A stretch of 6,590 nucleotides of DNA from Neisseriaceae bacterium. GTDB lineage: Bacteria > Pseudomonadota > Gammaproteobacteria > Burkholderiales > Neisseriaceae. The DNA lies in assembly GCA_017989485.1 (NCBI GenBank), contig JAGNPU010000104.1:1-6590 (forward strand). The letters are read 5' to 3'. Position numbers and translations under genes: made by a program. The notes beneath the pieces are model-generated. The model did not search any database and was not told the origin of the DNA. It saw only the letters and a program-made list of their open reading frames with translations. Positions within the stretch are counted from its first letter, which is position 1. Each line of letters opens with the position of its first letter. This document shows positions 5,549 through 6,590 of the stretch, in pieces.

Positions 5549-6590
5549 TTACTTAACCGCCACCTCAACTTCGCGCTGTGCTTCCACGGCGGCCAAGGCC
5601 ACCATGTTGATGATGCGACGAACGGAAGAAATAGGGGTCAAGATGTGCACGGGTTTGTTCATGCCCATCAGGATTGGCCCAATGGTCACGCCGTCAGCGG
5701 CTGAAACGCGCAACAGGTTGTAGCTGATGTTGGCGGCCTCAACGTTAGGCATCACCAATAGGTTGGCGGCGCCTTTCAGATTGGTGTCCGGCAACACTTG
5801 GGTGCGGAAGGTTTCCGTCAGCGCGGCATCGCCTTGCATTTCACCGTCGATTTCCAGCTCAGGCTGGGCGGCTTGGATTAACGCCAAGGCATCTTGCATG
5901 CGGCGTGAGGTCTCGTTTTGGATAGAACCAAAGTTAGAGTTCGACACCAAAGCCACCTTAGGCACCACGCCAAAACGGTTCATGGTTTCTGACGCCATAC
6001 GGGTAATCGAGGCCAGCTGCTGGGCAGTCGGACGGTCATTCACGTAGGTGTCGGCGATGAAGATGTTGCCGCTAGGCAAAATCAAGGCGTTCATGGCCGC
6101 TGCGGTTTTTTCTGGGTTGTCGTAGCCCAATACTTCTTCCACGATGGCGAAATGCTGCTGGTAGGTGCCAAAGGTGCCGCAAATCATGCCGTCGGCGTCG
6201 CCGCGACGAACCATGATGGCGCCAATCAACGAGGTGTTGCCAATCAGCTTACGACGGGCCATTTCTTGGGTCACGCCGCTGCGTTTGGTGATTTGGTAGT
6301 AATCTTCCCAATAGTCGCGGTAGCGTGGATCGTCCTGGTTGTTCACCAATTCGAAGTCGACGCCTGGGGTCAAGCGCAGGCCCAGTTTTTGGATGCGTTT
6401 TTCGATCACGCTAGGGCGACCAATCAATACTGGGAAGGCAATGCCTTGCAAAACGATTTGTTGAGTGGCGTGCAGCACGCGCTCGTCTTCGCCTTCGCTC
6501 ATCACGATGCGTTTTAAGTCTTTCTTGGCCTGAGACATCACTGGCTTCATGAATAGCTTAGACTTGTACACGAATTGTGACAGACGTTCG
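5549..6590 (-). CDS. maeB: NADP-dependent malic enzyme MaeB, C-terminal part (partial)
   Basis: The last 346 residues of MaeB, which converts malate to pyruvate and CO2 with formation of NADPH in the cytoplasm. The reading frame runs off the right edge, so the catalytic malic-enzyme half (about 410 residues in E. coli) is outside. What is visible is the linker (ERLSQFVYKSKLFMKPV) and the complete phosphotransacetylase-like domain: RIVMSEGEDERVLHATQ, FPVLIGRPSVIEKRIQKLGL, IGAIMVRRGDADGMICGTFG, LPSGNIFIADTYVNDRPTA, ALVSNSNFGS and RVSAADGVTIGPILMGMNKP. In E. coli this domain is regulatory and senses acetyl-CoA rather than acting as Pta. The linker argues against a stand-alone Pta. The internal GTG at 6571 and the later Met codons are not the start, because conserved sequence continues upstream. 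An intrinsic terminator follows the stop. Confidence 0.93.
   Translation of the reverse strand, partial: ERLSQFVYKSKLFMKPVMSQAKKDLKRIVMSEGEDERVLHATQQIVLQGIAFPVLIGRPSVIEKRIQKLGLRLTPGVDFELVNNQDDPRYRDYWEDYYQITKRSGVTQEMARRKLIGNTSLIGAIMVRRGDADGMICGTFGTYQQHFAIVEEVLGYDNPEKTAAAMNALILPSGNIFIADTYVNDRPTAQQLASITRMASETMNRFGVVPKVALVSNSNFGSIQNETSRRMQDALALIQAAQPELEIDGEMQGDAALTETFRTQVLPDTNLKGAANLLVMPNVEAANISYNLLRVSAADGVTIGPILMGMNKPVHILTPISSVRRIINMVALAAVEAQREVEVAVK

Noticed and set aside
5549..6571. Separate phosphate acetyltransferase starting at the GTG at 6571
   Set aside because: The frame stays open to the window edge with the conserved MaeB linker (ERLSQFVYK), so this is the C-terminal domain of a longer protein.
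1..6590. Neisserial DNA uptake sequences
   Set aside because: I looked for GCCGTCTGAA and the known variants ending in CTGAA on both strands and saw no repeated match, only isolated partial hits such as near 4235.

Overview
The window is about 55% GC by eye and is packed with ordinary chromosomal genes on both strands. The HIT protein and the MaeB C-terminus read like those of betaproteobacteria, probably Neisseriales. This placement is an inference: no DNA-uptake repeat or rRNA is present to confirm it. I found no mobile element, CRISPR array, tRNA, rRNA or phage gene, and no gene-free stretch longer than 300 bases.

Layout. (a) Positions 1-78 hold the last 25 codons of a membrane protein on the + strand, followed at once by a 23-bp perfect inverted repeat that probably terminates transcription. 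(b) Positions 235-2414 hold a divergent pair: a LysR-type regulator on the - strand and an AraJ/YdhP-like DHA1 efflux transporter on the + strand. They share a 113-bp intergenic region with a dyad-symmetric candidate operator. (c) Positions 2437-2474 form a hairpin flanked by an A-tract and a T-tract, which can stop both converging transcription units. (d) On the - strand, positions 5327 down to 2485 carry a HIT-family protein, an L,D-carboxypeptidase (LdcA, family S66) with a Tat lipoprotein signal, and a YcaD-like MFS transporter. A near-consensus promoter precedes the HIT gene. (e) From 5549 to the right edge on the - strand lies the C-terminal phosphotransacetylase-like half of the NADP-dependent malic enzyme MaeB, with its own intrinsic terminator.

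How the genes may work together. The LysR gene and its neighbour form a classic regulator/efflux unit with an unknown effector. LdcA would trim the terminal D-Ala from murein tetrapeptides in the periplasm, and the transporter behind it may move a related small molecule, although that link is only positional. MaeB is central metabolism (malate to pyruvate with NADPH) and appears to be transcribed separately. Nothing here amounts to an undescribed system. The points most worth checking are the exported lipoprotein form of LdcA, its pairing with a transporter, and the unusually long perfect hairpin at 81-138.
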